DNA of 64,000 nucleotides, from contig JAAUTZ010000003.1 of NCBI GenBank assembly GCA_012031225.1, forward strand, positions 57,751-121,750. The letters are read 5' to 3'. The stretch comes from Chloroflexaceae bacterium (GTDB lineage Bacteria; Chloroflexota; Chloroflexia; Chloroflexales; Chloroflexaceae). Numbering within the stretch: the first letter of the stretch is position 1; every line of letters begins with the position of its first letter. The notes under the pieces are model-generated. The model saw only the letters and a list, made by a program, of their open reading frames with translations, had not been told where the DNA came from and made no database searches. Shown here piece by piece: positions 1 to 9,526 of this stretch. Made by a program: the position numbers and the translations under genes.

Positions 1-2085
1 CATAGCCACTGGTACGCCGTGATTGTCGCCACTATCCTGCTCGCGTTGGGCTTGTGGGGCGCGTTGGTGGTGCGTCCCGCCCTTGTTGTCACCCAGCTTG
101 CCGAAGGGCGGCCTAGCTCAGCCACGATACAGGCGGCAGACGACGTGAGCTATGTTAGCCGCATTCTGACTGAGCAACGCCGTGCCGATGCCGAAGCGAG
201 GCCTGAGAATATTATCTACCAGACTGACCGCAACCTGCCCTTGCAGCAACAGGGGCAGCTTGAAACGCTGCTGCGAACGGTGGGCAATATCCGTAACGAT
301 CCCTCGCTGAACCGGATGGACAAACGCGAACGGCTCGTGACGTTGCCGGCATCATCGCTGGTGATTTCGGATACGCTGGCGGAAGCCATCCTCAGCCTTG
401 ATTCAAATGCGTGGGCAAGCGTTGAACGCCAATCCATCAGCCTGTATGGGCGGGCACTGGCGGAGTATCGCAGCCAGATTGATGCGAATGCGCTGCAAGA
501 GTTGCTGGATGTGCGCCTGCCAGAGTGGAGTAGCGGCTTGCCACAGGTGCAGCGTGATCTGGTGCTGACGTTCGTGGGCGCGTTCTTGCGGATCAATCAT
601 GTGCTGAATGAAGAAGCGACTGCGCTGGCAAAAGAGGATGCTCGCGCCAACGTTGAGCCGGTAGTCGTGACGGTGCAGGCTGGGCAGAATATCGTGCGGG
701 TAGGTGAGATCATCACGCCCCAGATTATGGAGATGCTCGAACAGACGGGCAGCCTCCCCGAACCCAACACGCTGCAACGCACGCTGGGCTTGGGGCTACT
801 GGCGGCAATGCTCAGCACTGCGACGGTGAGCTACCTCAGCTACAGCCAAATCCGGCTCTATCGCCAACCGCGCCAACTCTTCGTCGTGGTGGGGGTGATT
901 CTGGCTACGGTGATTGCCTTCCGCCTGATGATCTCTGGCTGGAATATGTTGCCCTATGCCATCCCCTTTGCTGCACCGGTGTTGGCTTTCTTGATCGTCT
1001 TTGATAGCCGAATTGCGCTGCTGGCAACGGTGATCCTCAGTGTGATGGCGGGCTTGCTCTATGGCGAACACCAACTTGCGATCACGATCATGGTGATGCT
1101 TGGGAGCTTGGCGGGGATCCTGCTCGCCCGCAACCGGGAGCGGCTGGTTCCGCTCTTGTTGGCGGGCTGTGGCATTGCGCTGGCAATCTTCCTCAGTCAG
1201 ATTGCCCACATCCTGATTATGAACATGCCCGTGCAGCCGCTTGAGCTGGCGTACATTGCGGGCATCTGTTTCCTGAATGGGGTGCTTGCGGCAGTGATTG
1301 CGTGGGGGATCGCCTATCTGGTCGCATCGCTGGCGGGCATTGTCACCGCGCCGCAATTGATGGAACTTGCCCACCCTTCACGCCCATTGCTCCGCAAGCT
1401 CATGCGCGAAGCTCCCGGCACCTACTATCACAGCGTCTCGGTGGGTAATCTTGCCGAAGCCGCCGCCGAAGCCGTCGGCGCGGATGCGTTGCTGTTGCGG
1501 GTGGCCGCCTACTACCACGATATAGGCAAAACGATCCGCCCCTACTTCTTCACTGATAACCAGACCGGACGTGAGAATGTCCATAACGACCTTGACCCGC
1601 AGACCAGCGCAGGGATCATCATTGATCATGTGCGCGAAGGTGTGAAAATGGCCCGTGCAGCTGGGTTGCCGCAAATGATAATTGATTTCATTGCCACTCA
1701 TCACGGCACTCACGTTGTTGCCCACTTTTACCAGATGGCACTACGCCAAGAGGATCTGGTCAACATTGAGGATTTCCGCTATCCGGGGCCGATCCCGTTT
1801 ACCCGTGAACAAGGCATCTTGATGCTAGCCGATTCGGTGGAAGCAACGATCCGCTCCAAAGCCCAGCATGGTATGCTTGGGGCGCATAGCGGCGAAGCCA
1901 ACGGGCGACAGACACTGGACGAGATGGTGGCGAGCATCATTGAGGATCGGCTCCGCACCGGACAATTGAATGACACGCCGCTCACGCTGCACGAACTGAT
2001 CCTGATCCGCGAGGCATTTGTCGTCACGTTGCGGGGCATCTACCATCCGCGCACCCAATATGCGCCGCAGCTAGTGAAGGTGTAA
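1..2085 (+). CDS. 7TM-HD phosphohydrolase, PgpH-like c-di-AMP phosphodiesterase (5' partial)
   Basis: This is probably a membrane-bound cyclic di-AMP phosphodiesterase. The order matches the PgpH family: a transmembrane helix at the extreme N-terminus, an extracytoplasmic region of about 220 residues, a cluster of seven hydrophobic segments at about residues 255-445, and a cytoplasmic HD domain. The HD domain shows YHDIGK, HHGTH and LMLADSVEA, which supply the metal-binding His/Asp residues. The frame stays open to base 1, so the GTG at 19 is probably not the true start and a short cytoplasmic N-terminus lies outside the window. The substrate is inferred from the family. The gene ends 8 bases before the convergent repeat-protein gene. 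Confidence 0.85.
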   Translation, partial: HSHWYAVIVATILLALGLWGALVVRPALVVTQLAEGRPSSATIQAADDVSYVSRILTEQRRADAEARPENIIYQTDRNLPLQQQGQLETLLRTVGNIRNDPSLNRMDKRERLVTLPASSLVISDTLAEAILSLDSNAWASVERQSISLYGRALAEYRSQIDANALQELLDVRLPEWSSGLPQVQRDLVLTFVGAFLRINHVLNEEATALAKEDARANVEPVVVTVQAGQNIVRVGEIITPQIMEMLEQTGSLPEPNTLQRTLGLGLLAAMLSTATVSYLSYSQIRLYRQPRQLFVVVGVILATVIAFRLMISGWNMLPYAIPFAAPVLAFLIVFDSRIALLATVILSVMAGLLYGEHQLAITIMVMLGSLAGILLARNRERLVPLLLAGCGIALAIFLSQIAHILIMNMPVQPLELAYIAGICFLNGVLAAVIAWGIAYLVASLAGIVTAPQLMELAHPSRPLLRKLMREAPGTYYHSVSVGNLAEAAAEAVGADALLLRVAAYYHDIGKTIRPYFFTDNQTGRENVHNDLDPQTSAGIIIDHVREGVKMARAAGLPQMIIDFIATHHGTHVVAHFYQMALRQEDLVNIEDFRYPGPIPFTREQGILMLADSVEATIRSKAQHGMLGAHSGEANGRQTLDEMVASIIEDRLRTGQLNDTPLTLHELILIREAFVVTLRGIYHPRTQYAPQLVKV

Positions 2086-2093
2086 GCTGAGGG

Positions 2094-3611
2094 CTAGCGG
2101 GTCGTTGCGGTAATCGGGGTGGTTGGCCCGGCTGACGTATTCGTTTGCAGCGGTTGCGCGTTAATATCGCGCACCATGCGGGTTGCGGCCGGCGTACCAT
2201 CGGTGCGCCACAGTTCGCGTCCGTTGCGCCCATCATCCGCCGCAAAGTAGAGGATCCCATTCAGTTCAAAGAGCGCCTCAGGAGCAGAGCCTTCACGCCC
2301 CGCACGGATGGCGTGTACGAGTGATGTACCTGCCGCGATGCCATCGGTACGCCACAGTTCGCGCCCGTTGCGCCCATCATCGGCAACAAAATACAGCACC
2401 GCTTGCCCTAGCGTGAACTGTGGCGTGAAGAACGACGGGAACGCATCTGCCGCGCCGGGGTGAATATCGAGGATCATCTGCGTGCCAGCCGCTGTGCCAT
2501 CACTGCGCCACAACTCGTAACCATGTACCCCATCCGATGCCGTGAACACAAGGGCATCACCCACCGCCGTGAGATACCACACCCCTGAACTCACTGCACC
2601 CGGATAGATGTCGCGTACCAGATATGTACCCAACTCTGTACCATCACTGCGCCACAACTCTGCCCCGCCGAGGCCATCATTCGCCACAAAAAACAGGGTG
2701 CCCCCGACGGGCGTAAGCTGTGCAGGCGAGGAGCCAAACATACCGCTAGCAATATCACGTACCAGATACGTGCCTGCTTCCGTGCCGTCGTTGCGCCACA
2801 GCTCATAGCCGGTCACGCCGTCGTTGGCTACGAAGGATAGTTCATCGCCCATAACGGTTAGCTCGGCGGGCACGGAACTGGCCATGCCGGGCGCAAGGTC
2901 GCGCACCATGCGCGTGCCGCGTTCGGAGCCATCGCTGCGCCACAGTTCCACCCCGCGTGTGCCATCATCGGCAACAAAATAGAGCATATCGCCTGCTGCT
3001 ACCAATTCTTGCGGATCGCTGCTGCGGCTGCCGGGCACAAGATCACGCACCATGCGGGTGCCGCGTTCCGTCCCATCTGTCACCCATAGCTCCCGCCCAT
3101 GCTGCCCATCATCGGCACTGAAGTAGAGCCTGCCCCCCATTTCAGCCAGACCCAACGGATGTGAACTGCCTGCACCGGCGTGTATATCGGCAAGCAGCCG
3201 AGTTCCGCGCTCGGTTCCATCACTGATCCATAATTCGCGCCCACTGCGCCCATCATCGGCAACAAAAACCAGTTGACTGTTGTAGGGCGTAAGCTGCCAA
3301 ATGCCCGACCCACGCACTCCTGCTTGAATGTCACGCACGATGCGTGTGCCGACTTCCGTGCCATCGGTGCGCCACAGCTCTAGGCCGTGCTGCGGGTCGG
3401 AGGCTGAGAAGTAGATTAGCCTGCCGAGTGCGACGAAGTTATGCGGATTCGAGTCGGAGATGCGCGGGAATGTCGCTTGGAGTAGGGGTGGTGGTACGGT
3501 TTGGGCAGTGGCAAGGGTGGGGGGAATACCCCAGAGGGGGATGCTGAGGATCAGGATGATCCAGCACAATTGGGTGGAACTACGGAGCAACAAGTAAATG
3601 AGTCGTGCCAT
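2094..3611 (-). CDS. Exported ELWxxDGT-repeat protein
   Basis: A secreted protein made almost entirely of nine copies of a roughly 48-51 residue repeat, each containing a variant of G-x-ELW-x-x-DGT-x-x-GT followed by VRDI or VRDL. Repeats of this type are expected to form a beta-propeller-like structure. No catalytic residues are visible and the ligand is unknown. The ATG at 3611 was chosen because it places a signal peptide at the N-terminus (basic MARL, hydrophobic stretch, Ala-rich cleavage region near residue 36). The frame extends 40 codons further upstream, but those residues look non-coding. The repeats are visible in the DNA as spaced imperfect copies of about 150 bases. Confidence 0.85.
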   Translation of the reverse strand: MARLIYLLLRSSTQLCWIILILSIPLWGIPPTLATAQTVPPPLLQATFPRISDSNPHNFVALGRLIYFSASDPQHGLELWRTDGTEVGTRIVRDIQAGVRGSGIWQLTPYNSQLVFVADDGRSGRELWISDGTERGTRLLADIHAGAGSSHPLGLAEMGGRLYFSADDGQHGRELWVTDGTERGTRMVRDLVPGSRSSDPQELVAAGDMLYFVADDGTRGVELWRSDGSERGTRMVRDLAPGMASSVPAELTVMGDELSFVANDGVTGYELWRNDGTEAGTYLVRDIASGMFGSSPAQLTPVGGTLFFVANDGLGGAELWRSDGTELGTYLVRDIYPGAVSSGVWYLTAVGDALVFTASDGVHGYELWRSDGTAAGTQMILDIHPGAADAFPSFFTPQFTLGQAVLYFVADDGRNGRELWRTDGIAAGTSLVHAIRAGREGSAPEALFELNGILYFAADDGRNGRELWRTDGTPAATRMVRDINAQPLQTNTSAGPTTPITATTR

Positions 3612-3795
3612 GGGCGTAGGTCGTCCTTGTTGTTTTGTAATATAAAAAGCCTTCAAGTATAAAGCAAGGGTCATTGCGGTTGGGCACTGATCACCAATTT
3701 TCCTGCTGTTACGCTCGTAATCATACCGCACGATTAGGATTTTGTCATCTGTTTATACGGGAACGTGGTGGCCGTGCATGCTATTGGTCGCCCCA

Positions 3796-4617
3796 CTACC
3801 GCCGCATATAGCGTTGCCAGTGATAATCGGTGAGCAGCAACGTCCCAGATGCAATGCCCAAAGGGATTGAGAAGAGATTGAGCAGCGGGATAAAGACCAT
3901 TATCGCACTGATCAGGGCGAAGCCACCACTGGCCGGCATAAGTGCCCCAACAAGGCGCACCTTCTCGCGGAAGCGCAGGCGATAGCGCGACAGCACGGGA
4001 TCGAAGAAGTCGAGGCAGGCGATTAGGGCCATCAAGCATAGCCCGCCAGCAGTAGCGATGAGGGTGCCGATGCCGGGCACAAAGTTGAACAGAAACAGGG
4101 GCACGCCTAGCCCGATCAGCAGGATCAGTTTGCGGAGTTCGTAGCCAAGTGCGTGGACAATATCTTGCAGGGCGACGGACAGATCAAAGGGTGGCTCTGG
4201 CACGGCATCACCGCGCAGGGCTTCGAGCTTGCGCGACAGGCGCAGATACCACGGCAAGCCGAGCAGCGAGCCAAACCAGAGCAGGATGATGCCCACAATT
4301 AAGAAGAAGAGCAGCGCAAACAGAAATGTGATCACTGGAATGAATATGGCGGCGGCAGCCGGTAGCCCTGCCAGTGCAGCCTCGACTCGGCGTATGCCAA
4401 TTGGGAGCAGCCACACGTATAGCCCTACGCCTAGCGCAATGTTGATCAGCAGGGGCACGAGGATATATTGCCACAGATGCGGTGTGCGGAGCAGCAAACC
4501 AAAGGTGCGGAACGGGTAGCTCATGCCGTGTAGGAAGTGGTTGAGCGGGGCAGCGCGGTTGCTTGTTGGCGTGCGCAGAGGAGGATCTGGTTGCGGTGGT
4601 TGCGAAGGTTGGTTCAT
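3796..4617 (-). CDS. EI24-domain integral membrane protein
   Basis: A 273-residue inner-membrane protein of the EI24 (etoposide-induced 2.4 / CysZ-like) family. The first 30 residues are proline-rich and polar. Four to six hydrophobic segments follow at about residues 48-72, 84-120, 162-200 and 225-262, with the family-typical pattern of a polar loop between hairpins and a conserved FDP near residue 205. CysZ members transport sulfate, but nothing here proves that substrate, and no cys genes are adjacent. An AAAGGA motif lies just before the ATG. It is divergent from the HtrA gene, across a 181-base gap. Confidence 0.8.
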   Translation of the reverse strand: MNQPSQPPQPDPPLRTPTSNRAAPLNHFLHGMSYPFRTFGLLLRTPHLWQYILVPLLINIALGVGLYVWLLPIGIRRVEAALAGLPAAAAIFIPVITFLFALLFFLIVGIILLWFGSLLGLPWYLRLSRKLEALRGDAVPEPPFDLSVALQDIVHALGYELRKLILLIGLGVPLFLFNFVPGIGTLIATAGGLCLMALIACLDFFDPVLSRYRLRFREKVRLVGALMPASGGFALISAIMVFIPLLNLFSIPLGIASGTLLLTDYHWQRYMRR

Positions 4618-4798
4618 ACGTCCTTTACCAATAGATGTTTGTTTTTCCTCACCAAGCTCTTAGCTCAGTTTCAAGTTAGCTTTAGCTTTGTCACGCATAC
4701 TTAAGACGTAGGACAGGGCGGAAAGGGTGCAACATCTGGATGGTGCTACACGTCAGAACCGCACGAGAGTACGATACCATACAGGGGAGAACAATACA

Positions 4799-5959
4799 AT
4801 GCGAAGAGTTTTAATGATGTTACTCGTGGTGGGTGGGATTGGCTTCACGCTATTGGCAGGGATCGTGGTTGGTGGGGTTTTTGCATACGGATGGCTGGCA
4901 ACGCCGGCTGCCACACCTGTTGCGGCTCCCGTGACCACGCTTGAAGCAGCAACCCCGCTCATCGCCACCGGTGAGCAGCAAGATGGACTGGATGTGGTGC
5001 CGCCCACTCAGCCGCAGCAGCCGGCTGCACCGCAAGCGCAGGCCCAACCCAATGGGCTGGCAGATGTGGTTGAGCAAGTTGCGCCAGCGGTAGTCACCGT
5101 CATCAATCGGGGAAGTAGTGGCGGCGGGAGCGGTAGTGGCGTGGTGGTGAGTGTCGAAGGCTTCATCATTACGAATCATCATGTTGTTGAAGGAGCCAAT
5201 CAGCTTGCTGTGATTTATGCCGATGGAAGCCGCGCCGAAGCCCAACTGATCGGGAGTGACCCGCTGGCCGACATTGCCGTGATCCGTGCGAGTGGAGCCG
5301 TGCCTGCGGTTGCACGGATTGGCAACATCCAGAGCATGCGGCCCGGTGACACTGTGATTGCGATTGGCAGCCCATTGGGGAACTTCCGCAACACGGTGAC
5401 GGCAGGGATCATCAGTGCGCTGAACCGTTCAGTGGGGCAAATGGAAGGCTTGATCCAGACGGATGCTGCGATCAACAGTGGCAACAGCGGGGGGCCATTG
5501 CTGAATATGCAGGGCGAGGTGATCGGCATCAACACGCTGGTAGTGCGCGGCGATAACATCAACTCGGCGGCTCCGGCGGAGGGGCTAGGCTTTGCCGTCC
5601 CAACCAACGTCTTTCAACCGGTGGTTAACCAATTGATTGCCACAGGCAGCGTGAGCTACCCATATATGGGTATCAGCTACCTTATGATCGATGGACAGAT
5701 TGCTGCGGAGCAGAATTTGCCCGTACAGCAGGGCGCACTCATCACTGACGTGTTGGCTCAAACGCCTGCTGCCGCCGCCGGCATCCAGCCGAACGACATC
5801 ATCGTAGCAGCGAATGGGGTCAACTTTTCGCAGTACAACTCGCTGCGGCTGGAGCTAATCCAGTATGCCCCCGGCGATCAGATCACGCTCACGGTGCTGC
5901 GTGATGGGCGCACCTTCGAGTTGCCGATCACACTCGGCGCACGCCCGGTCAGCTCATAA
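4799..5959 (+). CDS. htrA: HtrA/DegP-type serine protease with one PDZ domain
   Basis: An envelope-anchored S1C protease that degrades misfolded exported proteins. The N-terminal helix (residues about 3-27) is an uncleaved signal anchor, followed by an Ala/Pro/Thr-rich linker. The trypsin-like domain contains the complete triad: His128 in TNHHV, Asp158 in LADIAVIR and Ser230 in GNSGGP. A single PDZ domain occupies about residues 285-380. The ATG at 4799 is preceded by GGGGAGA. An in-frame codon at 4727 would add 24 polar residues ahead of the anchor and is less likely. The length of 386 residues is typical of one-PDZ family members. Confidence 0.92.
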   Translation: MRRVLMMLLVVGGIGFTLLAGIVVGGVFAYGWLATPAATPVAAPVTTLEAATPLIATGEQQDGLDVVPPTQPQQPAAPQAQAQPNGLADVVEQVAPAVVTVINRGSSGGGSGSGVVVSVEGFIITNHHVVEGANQLAVIYADGSRAEAQLIGSDPLADIAVIRASGAVPAVARIGNIQSMRPGDTVIAIGSPLGNFRNTVTAGIISALNRSVGQMEGLIQTDAAINSGNSGGPLLNMQGEVIGINTLVVRGDNINSAAPAEGLGFAVPTNVFQPVVNQLIATGSVSYPYMGISYLMIDGQIAAEQNLPVQQGALITDVLAQTPAAAAGIQPNDIIVAANGVNFSQYNSLRLELIQYAPGDQITLTVLRDGRTFELPITLGARPVSS

Positions 5960-6003
5960 GTCTAGGGAATCGCTGGCCCGTTGGGTTACCGGCGAAGCAA
6001 CTC

Positions 6004-6025
6004 ACGCGGGGCTGTTGCCCCGCGT
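6004..6025. terminator. Perfect hairpin between convergent genes
   Basis: A perfect 9-bp stem (6004-6012 with 6017-6025) closed by a TGTT loop lies 44 bases after the protease stop and before the end of the convergent Rpn-like gene. There is no clear T-run on either side, so a bidirectional terminator is likely but not certain. Confidence 0.55.
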
Positions 6026-6087
6026 AATCCTATTGATCCAAGCGTCGCCCGCACAAGGTATCTTACCAAGAACGTCGCCCAAATCCG

Positions 6088-7071
6088 CTACCACGACAGA
6101 TCCGCCGCCGCTGTCGCTACCGCGCGCAACTGCTGTTCCACCGTAGCCAGATCGGACACCTCCAGCACGCCGAGCCGAATCGCCCGCAACGCTTCTGGGT
6201 CGGTGATCGCTTGAATCAATCCCGTGACCGTTGGCGACACGTCGGTAAAGCGCACCGCGATCAGACTTGTGAGCGTCTCACGTTCGGTTCGCAGACGGGT
6301 TTCCTGTAGGGCGGCTTCGCGGGCATCCCGCTCGGCGCGGAGGGCGGCTTCCTGTTCCGCAAGGCGTGCTTGCCACTTCGCTGCCTGCTCCGCCTCTACA
6401 TCCTTACGTGTTTGCAATACCAATTCTTGTGAGAGATATTCAAACAGTTCTGAACTCATGAGATACTCCTTTGTCACTATCTCCAGAAACCGTGTCGGTT
6501 TCATCACGGGCGCAGCAAACGTGCCCAAGATGTTTAGTAAGTCGCTTTGCTGTGGGGCGGGGGCTTCTGCCAGCACCCGTTGGGCCGCCTGTGTCACCAA
6601 CTCCGCATCTGCGCCACGCATCAGTGGGCTGAGGATCGCCAACGCGAGATTGCCGCTCATCACCGCCGTGTGTGCATCTAGCTCCCACAGCCGGATGCAG
6701 CGCAAGGGCCAGTGCTGCTGCACCACATCATCCACAACCATCGTCAGCGCATCGCCGCGATCATCGCTCGCCTTCAAATAGACTATTACCCCGATGATCG
6801 GCAGATGGGGTTCCGCTTGCCCAACCAAGCCAATATACGTGACCACGCGCCAGAGGATGGCAGCATCTGGGTAGCCTTGCCACTCAATGATAACAAGATA
6901 CTCCTGACCCTGTGGACTGAGGAGGCGAAAGACCATATCAAGGGCTTTGGTTTGGGTGGGCAACATGCGGACACTGGCATCAAGGATTTGGGCAATCGGC
7001 AAGTCCAACATATCCAATAGGTCGTGCCCGCGCAGCACCGCAAGCCGTTTGAGAAAGAGGTCGGTTTTCAT
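6088..7071 (-). CDS. Rpn-family (PD-(D/E)XK) transposase-like nuclease
   Basis: The N-terminal half resembles the Rpn/YhgA-like recombination-promoting nuclease family: a MKTD start, the conserved LVIIEWQGYPD strand supplying the E-x-Q part of the PD-(D/E)XK core, and a later IGVIVYL strand. The C-terminal third is a charged coiled coil (about residues 225-275, rich in EQEAALRAERDAREA-like heptads) ending in a small helical domain. Family members promote RecA-independent DNA rearrangement, but activity here is unproven because the core is degenerate. The ATG at 7071 was chosen because AGGAG precedes it by 5 bases; an ATG 21 bases upstream lacks one. No inverted repeats flank it. Confidence 0.7.
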   Translation of the reverse strand: MKTDLFLKRLAVLRGHDLLDMLDLPIAQILDASVRMLPTQTKALDMVFRLLSPQGQEYLVIIEWQGYPDAAILWRVVTYIGLVGQAEPHLPIIGVIVYLKASDDRGDALTMVVDDVVQQHWPLRCIRLWELDAHTAVMSGNLALAILSPLMRGADAELVTQAAQRVLAEAPAPQQSDLLNILGTFAAPVMKPTRFLEIVTKEYLMSSELFEYLSQELVLQTRKDVEAEQAAKWQARLAEQEAALRAERDAREAALQETRLRTERETLTSLIAVRFTDVSPTVTGLIQAITDPEALRAIRLGVLEVSDLATVEQQLRAVATAAADLSW

Positions 7072-7180
7072 CCATGCTCCTGCACGCGCCAAATAGCCAA
7101 TCTCTTTTTATTGTAGCACAAACGGGTGGTGGTTGGCTGTGGCGATTGCCCGATGAGGATGAATCGGCATACGCAAACCG

Positions 7181-7209
7181 TTGCCGGACGCTGCAAGCTA
7201 TGCTATACT
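7181..7209 (+). promoter_or_regulatory. Sigma70-type promoter of the rpsB operon
   Basis: TTGCCG (7181-7186) and TATACT (7204-7209) are separated by exactly 17 bases, with a TGC extended -10 directly upstream of TATACT. Transcription would start near 7216, leaving a leader of about 130 bases before rpsB. Confidence 0.75.
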
Positions 7210-7346
7210 AGGGCGATGGGAAGAACCCAAATACACACACCTGCCGATCAGGGTGCAGGCTGCTAGCTTCACGCTAGTTTCACTCTGAGCTGACGCAGGT
7301 GGCGGATTGCGTGTGCAATAACAAAAGAACAGGAGTAACACAAACA

Positions 7347-8096
7347 ATGACACAAGTCGCACCGCGCATTGTTTCAATTCGGGCATTGCTCGAATCTGGC
7401 GCACATTTTGGACACCAGACCAAACGCTGGAACCCGAAGATGCGCCCATACATCTTTACCGCCCGCAACGGTATTCATATCATCGATCTGCAAAAGACCG
7501 TGAGTGGCTTGACCGATGCCTATCATTTCATTGCTGATCTAACTGCAAGTGGGGGGAAAGTGCTCTTTGTAGGCACGAAGAAACAAGCGCAGGAAGTTGT
7601 AACGGAAGAAGCCGCTCGCAGTGAGCAGTTGTCTATTACCCATCGCTGGCTTGGTGGCACGCTCACCAACTTTGTGACAATTCGGAGCCGCCTGAAGTAT
7701 CTGGCAGAACTGGAAGCCCAATTTGAGCGCGGCGACTTTGCGCGTCTGACAAAAGCCGAAGGGCTGAAGCGCGAAGAAGAAATCTTCAAGCTGAACCGGG
7801 TCTTCGGCGGGATTAAAAAGATGGAACGCTTGCCCAGCGCATTGTTTATCGTGGATCCGCGTGAGGAAGACATTGCGGTCAAAGAGGCGATCCGCGTGAA
7901 TATTCCGATTGTAGCAATGGTAGATACCAACTGCAACCCAGATGAAATTGACTATGTTGTTCCATGCAACGATGATGCGATCCGCAGCATTCGTTTGGTG
8001 GCAAGCAAGATCGCCGATGCTGCGATTGAGGGCATGCACCGCCGTGAGTCAAACCATGTTGAGAACCGCCGCGTGGAGTCGAAGGGCGCACGTTGA
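7347..8096 (+). CDS. rpsB: 30S ribosomal protein S2
   Basis: Ribosomal protein S2, a component of the small-subunit head-body junction. The sequence carries the family hallmarks [17 protein letters not shown], the FVGTKKQA motif, [10 protein letters not shown] and the C-terminal [15 protein letters not shown]. The ATG at 7347 follows AGGAG by 11 bases and gives 249 residues, the normal bacterial length. In-frame codons upstream would only add non-family residues. It is the first gene of rpsB-tsf-pyrH-frr-uppS, transcribed from the promoter at 7181-7209. Confidence 0.97.
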   Translation: MTQVAPRIVSIRALLESGAHFGHQTKRWNPKMRPYIFTARNGIHIIDLQKTVSGLTDAYHFIADLTASGGKVLFVGTKKQAQEVVTEEAARSEQLSITHRWLGGTLTNFVTIRSRLKYLAELEAQFERGDFARLTKAEGLKREEEIFKLNRVFGGIKKMERLPSALFIVDPREEDIAVKEAIRVNIPIVAMVDTNCNPDEIDYVVPCNDDAIRSIRLVASKIADAAIEGMHRRESNHVENRRVESKGAR

Positions 8097-8146
8097 CGCT
8101 GACGTGTCCACCACTCCGCCCGGCGAGATGTGGTTCAATGTGACAC

Positions 8147-8181
8147 CCCGGACAACAGGTAATCTGCCCCGTGTGTCCGGG
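8147..8181 (+). promoter_or_regulatory. Hairpin in the rpsB-tsf intergenic region
   Basis: The 157-base gap between rpsB and tsf holds a perfect 8-bp stem, 8147-8154 with 8174-8181, with a 19-base loop. It is followed by a GT-rich rather than T-only segment. It could attenuate or stabilise the downstream message. Its exact function cannot be read from sequence. Confidence 0.45.
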
Positions 8182-8253
8182 TTGTTTGGGTGATCTACAC
8201 GCCGACGTGATGACGGACAACCTGTTCTATTCAGAATATAAGGAGCATAATCT

Positions 8254-8781
8254 GTGTCAGTTTCAGCCGAACTTGTAAAAGAACTGCGCCAACGCACGGG
8301 AGCGGGAATCAAAGAGTGCAAGGATATTCTCGAAGAAACCGGTGGTGATATTAAGCAGGCCATCGAGGTGCTGCGGACACGCGGGATCGAAGCCGCCGAA
8401 AAGAAACAGGATCGCGTGGCTGGCGATGGGCGCATCGAGATCTACGTGCATCCCGGCGCACGCCTTGCGGCGATGGTCGAAGTTAATTGCGAGACCGATT
8501 TTGTCGCCCGCACGGATGATTTTGTTGCGCTGACCCGTGACCTTGCGCTGCACATTGCAGCAGTCAATCCGCGTTACCTTACTGTTGCTGAAGTGCCCGA
8601 AGCCGATATTGCCGAGAGCGGTTTGTCGCCGCAGAAGTTCTATGAGCAACATGTGTTGATGGCCCAGCCATTCGTTAAGGATGCCACGAGCACGATTGAG
8701 GATAAGCTCAGGGATGGGATTGCACGGCTCGGTGAGAATATTGTCATTCGGCGGTTCGCACGTTATGAAGTGGGCTTGTAA
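8254..8781 (+). CDS. tsf: Translation elongation factor Ts (short form)
   Basis: EF-Ts, the nucleotide exchange factor that regenerates EF-Tu-GTP. The N-terminal UBA-like domain (LVKELRQRTGAGIKECK) and the TDFVARTDDF motif are diagnostic. At 175 residues it lacks the second half of the dimerisation region found in the ~280-residue E. coli protein, as in other short EF-Ts proteins such as that of Thermus. It starts with GTG at 8254, eight bases after AAGGAG. It sits between rpsB and pyrH, as in most bacteria. Confidence 0.96.
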   Translation: MSVSAELVKELRQRTGAGIKECKDILEETGGDIKQAIEVLRTRGIEAAEKKQDRVAGDGRIEIYVHPGARLAAMVEVNCETDFVARTDDFVALTRDLALHIAAVNPRYLTVAEVPEADIAESGLSPQKFYEQHVLMAQPFVKDATSTIEDKLRDGIARLGENIVIRRFARYEVGL

Positions 8782-8793
8782 GCTACACGGCAT

Positions 8794-9519
8794 ATGCAAA
8801 CACCAAAGTATCGGCGTATCCTGATTAAATTCAGTGGCGAGTCGCTCACGGGGGTGGATGAGAGCATTGATCCCGCCCGCCTCGATCTGTTGGCGAGTGA
8901 CATTGGAGAGATCGTTGAGCAGCAGGTGCAAGTTGCTGTTGTCATCGGTGGCGGCAATATCTGGCGCGGCAGCAAAGCGATTGATCGGGGCATGGATGCA
9001 GCCCAAGCACACTATATGGGGATGCTTGCCACGATCATCAATGCGTTGGCGATTCAGGATGCCCTCGAACGGCAGGGCATTTATACCCGTGCGATGACTG
9101 CGCTACGGATCGATGAACTCGCCGAGCCGTACATCCGGCGACGGGCGATCCGCCATCTCGAAAAGGGGCGCGTGATTATTCTGGCGGGCGGCACCGGCAA
9201 TCCCTATTTCACCACCGACTCCGCAGCCGCGCTACGGGCCGCCGAGATTCACGCCGAAGTGATCCTGATGGCAAAGAACGGAGTTGATGGGGTCTACTCG
9301 GCGGATCCGCGCCGTGATCCGCATGCAACCCGCTTTGAGCATCTGACGTATATGGATGTGTTGAGTAAAGGGCTAACCGTGATGGATAGCACCGCGCTCA
9401 CCTTCTGTATGGATAATGATCTGCCGATCATTGTCTTTAATGCTATGGAACCCGGTATCATCCGGCGCATTGTGCTTGGCGAACATCTGGGCACGCTGGT
9501 GAGTATCGCAGAGGAGTAA
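8794..9519 (+). CDS. pyrH: UMP kinase
   Basis: Uridylate kinase of the amino-acid-kinase fold, converting UMP and ATP to UDP for pyrimidine nucleotide synthesis. Visible family motifs are [10 protein letters not shown] at the N-terminus, [30 protein letters not shown] and [13 protein letters not shown]. The length of 241 residues is standard for the hexameric bacterial enzyme. It begins 12 bases after tsf, and no strong ribosome-binding site is visible, so translation may be coupled. It is allosterically regulated by GTP/UTP in characterised relatives. Confidence 0.97.
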   Translation: MQTPKYRRILIKFSGESLTGVDESIDPARLDLLASDIGEIVEQQVQVAVVIGGGNIWRGSKAIDRGMDAAQAHYMGMLATIINALAIQDALERQGIYTRAMTALRIDELAEPYIRRRAIRHLEKGRVIILAGGTGNPYFTTDSAAALRAAEIHAEVILMAKNGVDGVYSADPRRDPHATRFEHLTYMDVLSKGLTVMDSTALTFCMDNDLPIIVFNAMEPGIIRRIVLGEHLGTLVSIAEE

Positions 9520-9526
9520 GCTACTT

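Noticed and set aside
8263..9012. A 249-residue open frame on the minus strand over tsf and pyrH
   Set aside because: It spans two well-supported genes on the other strand and has no family motif or ribosome-binding site.
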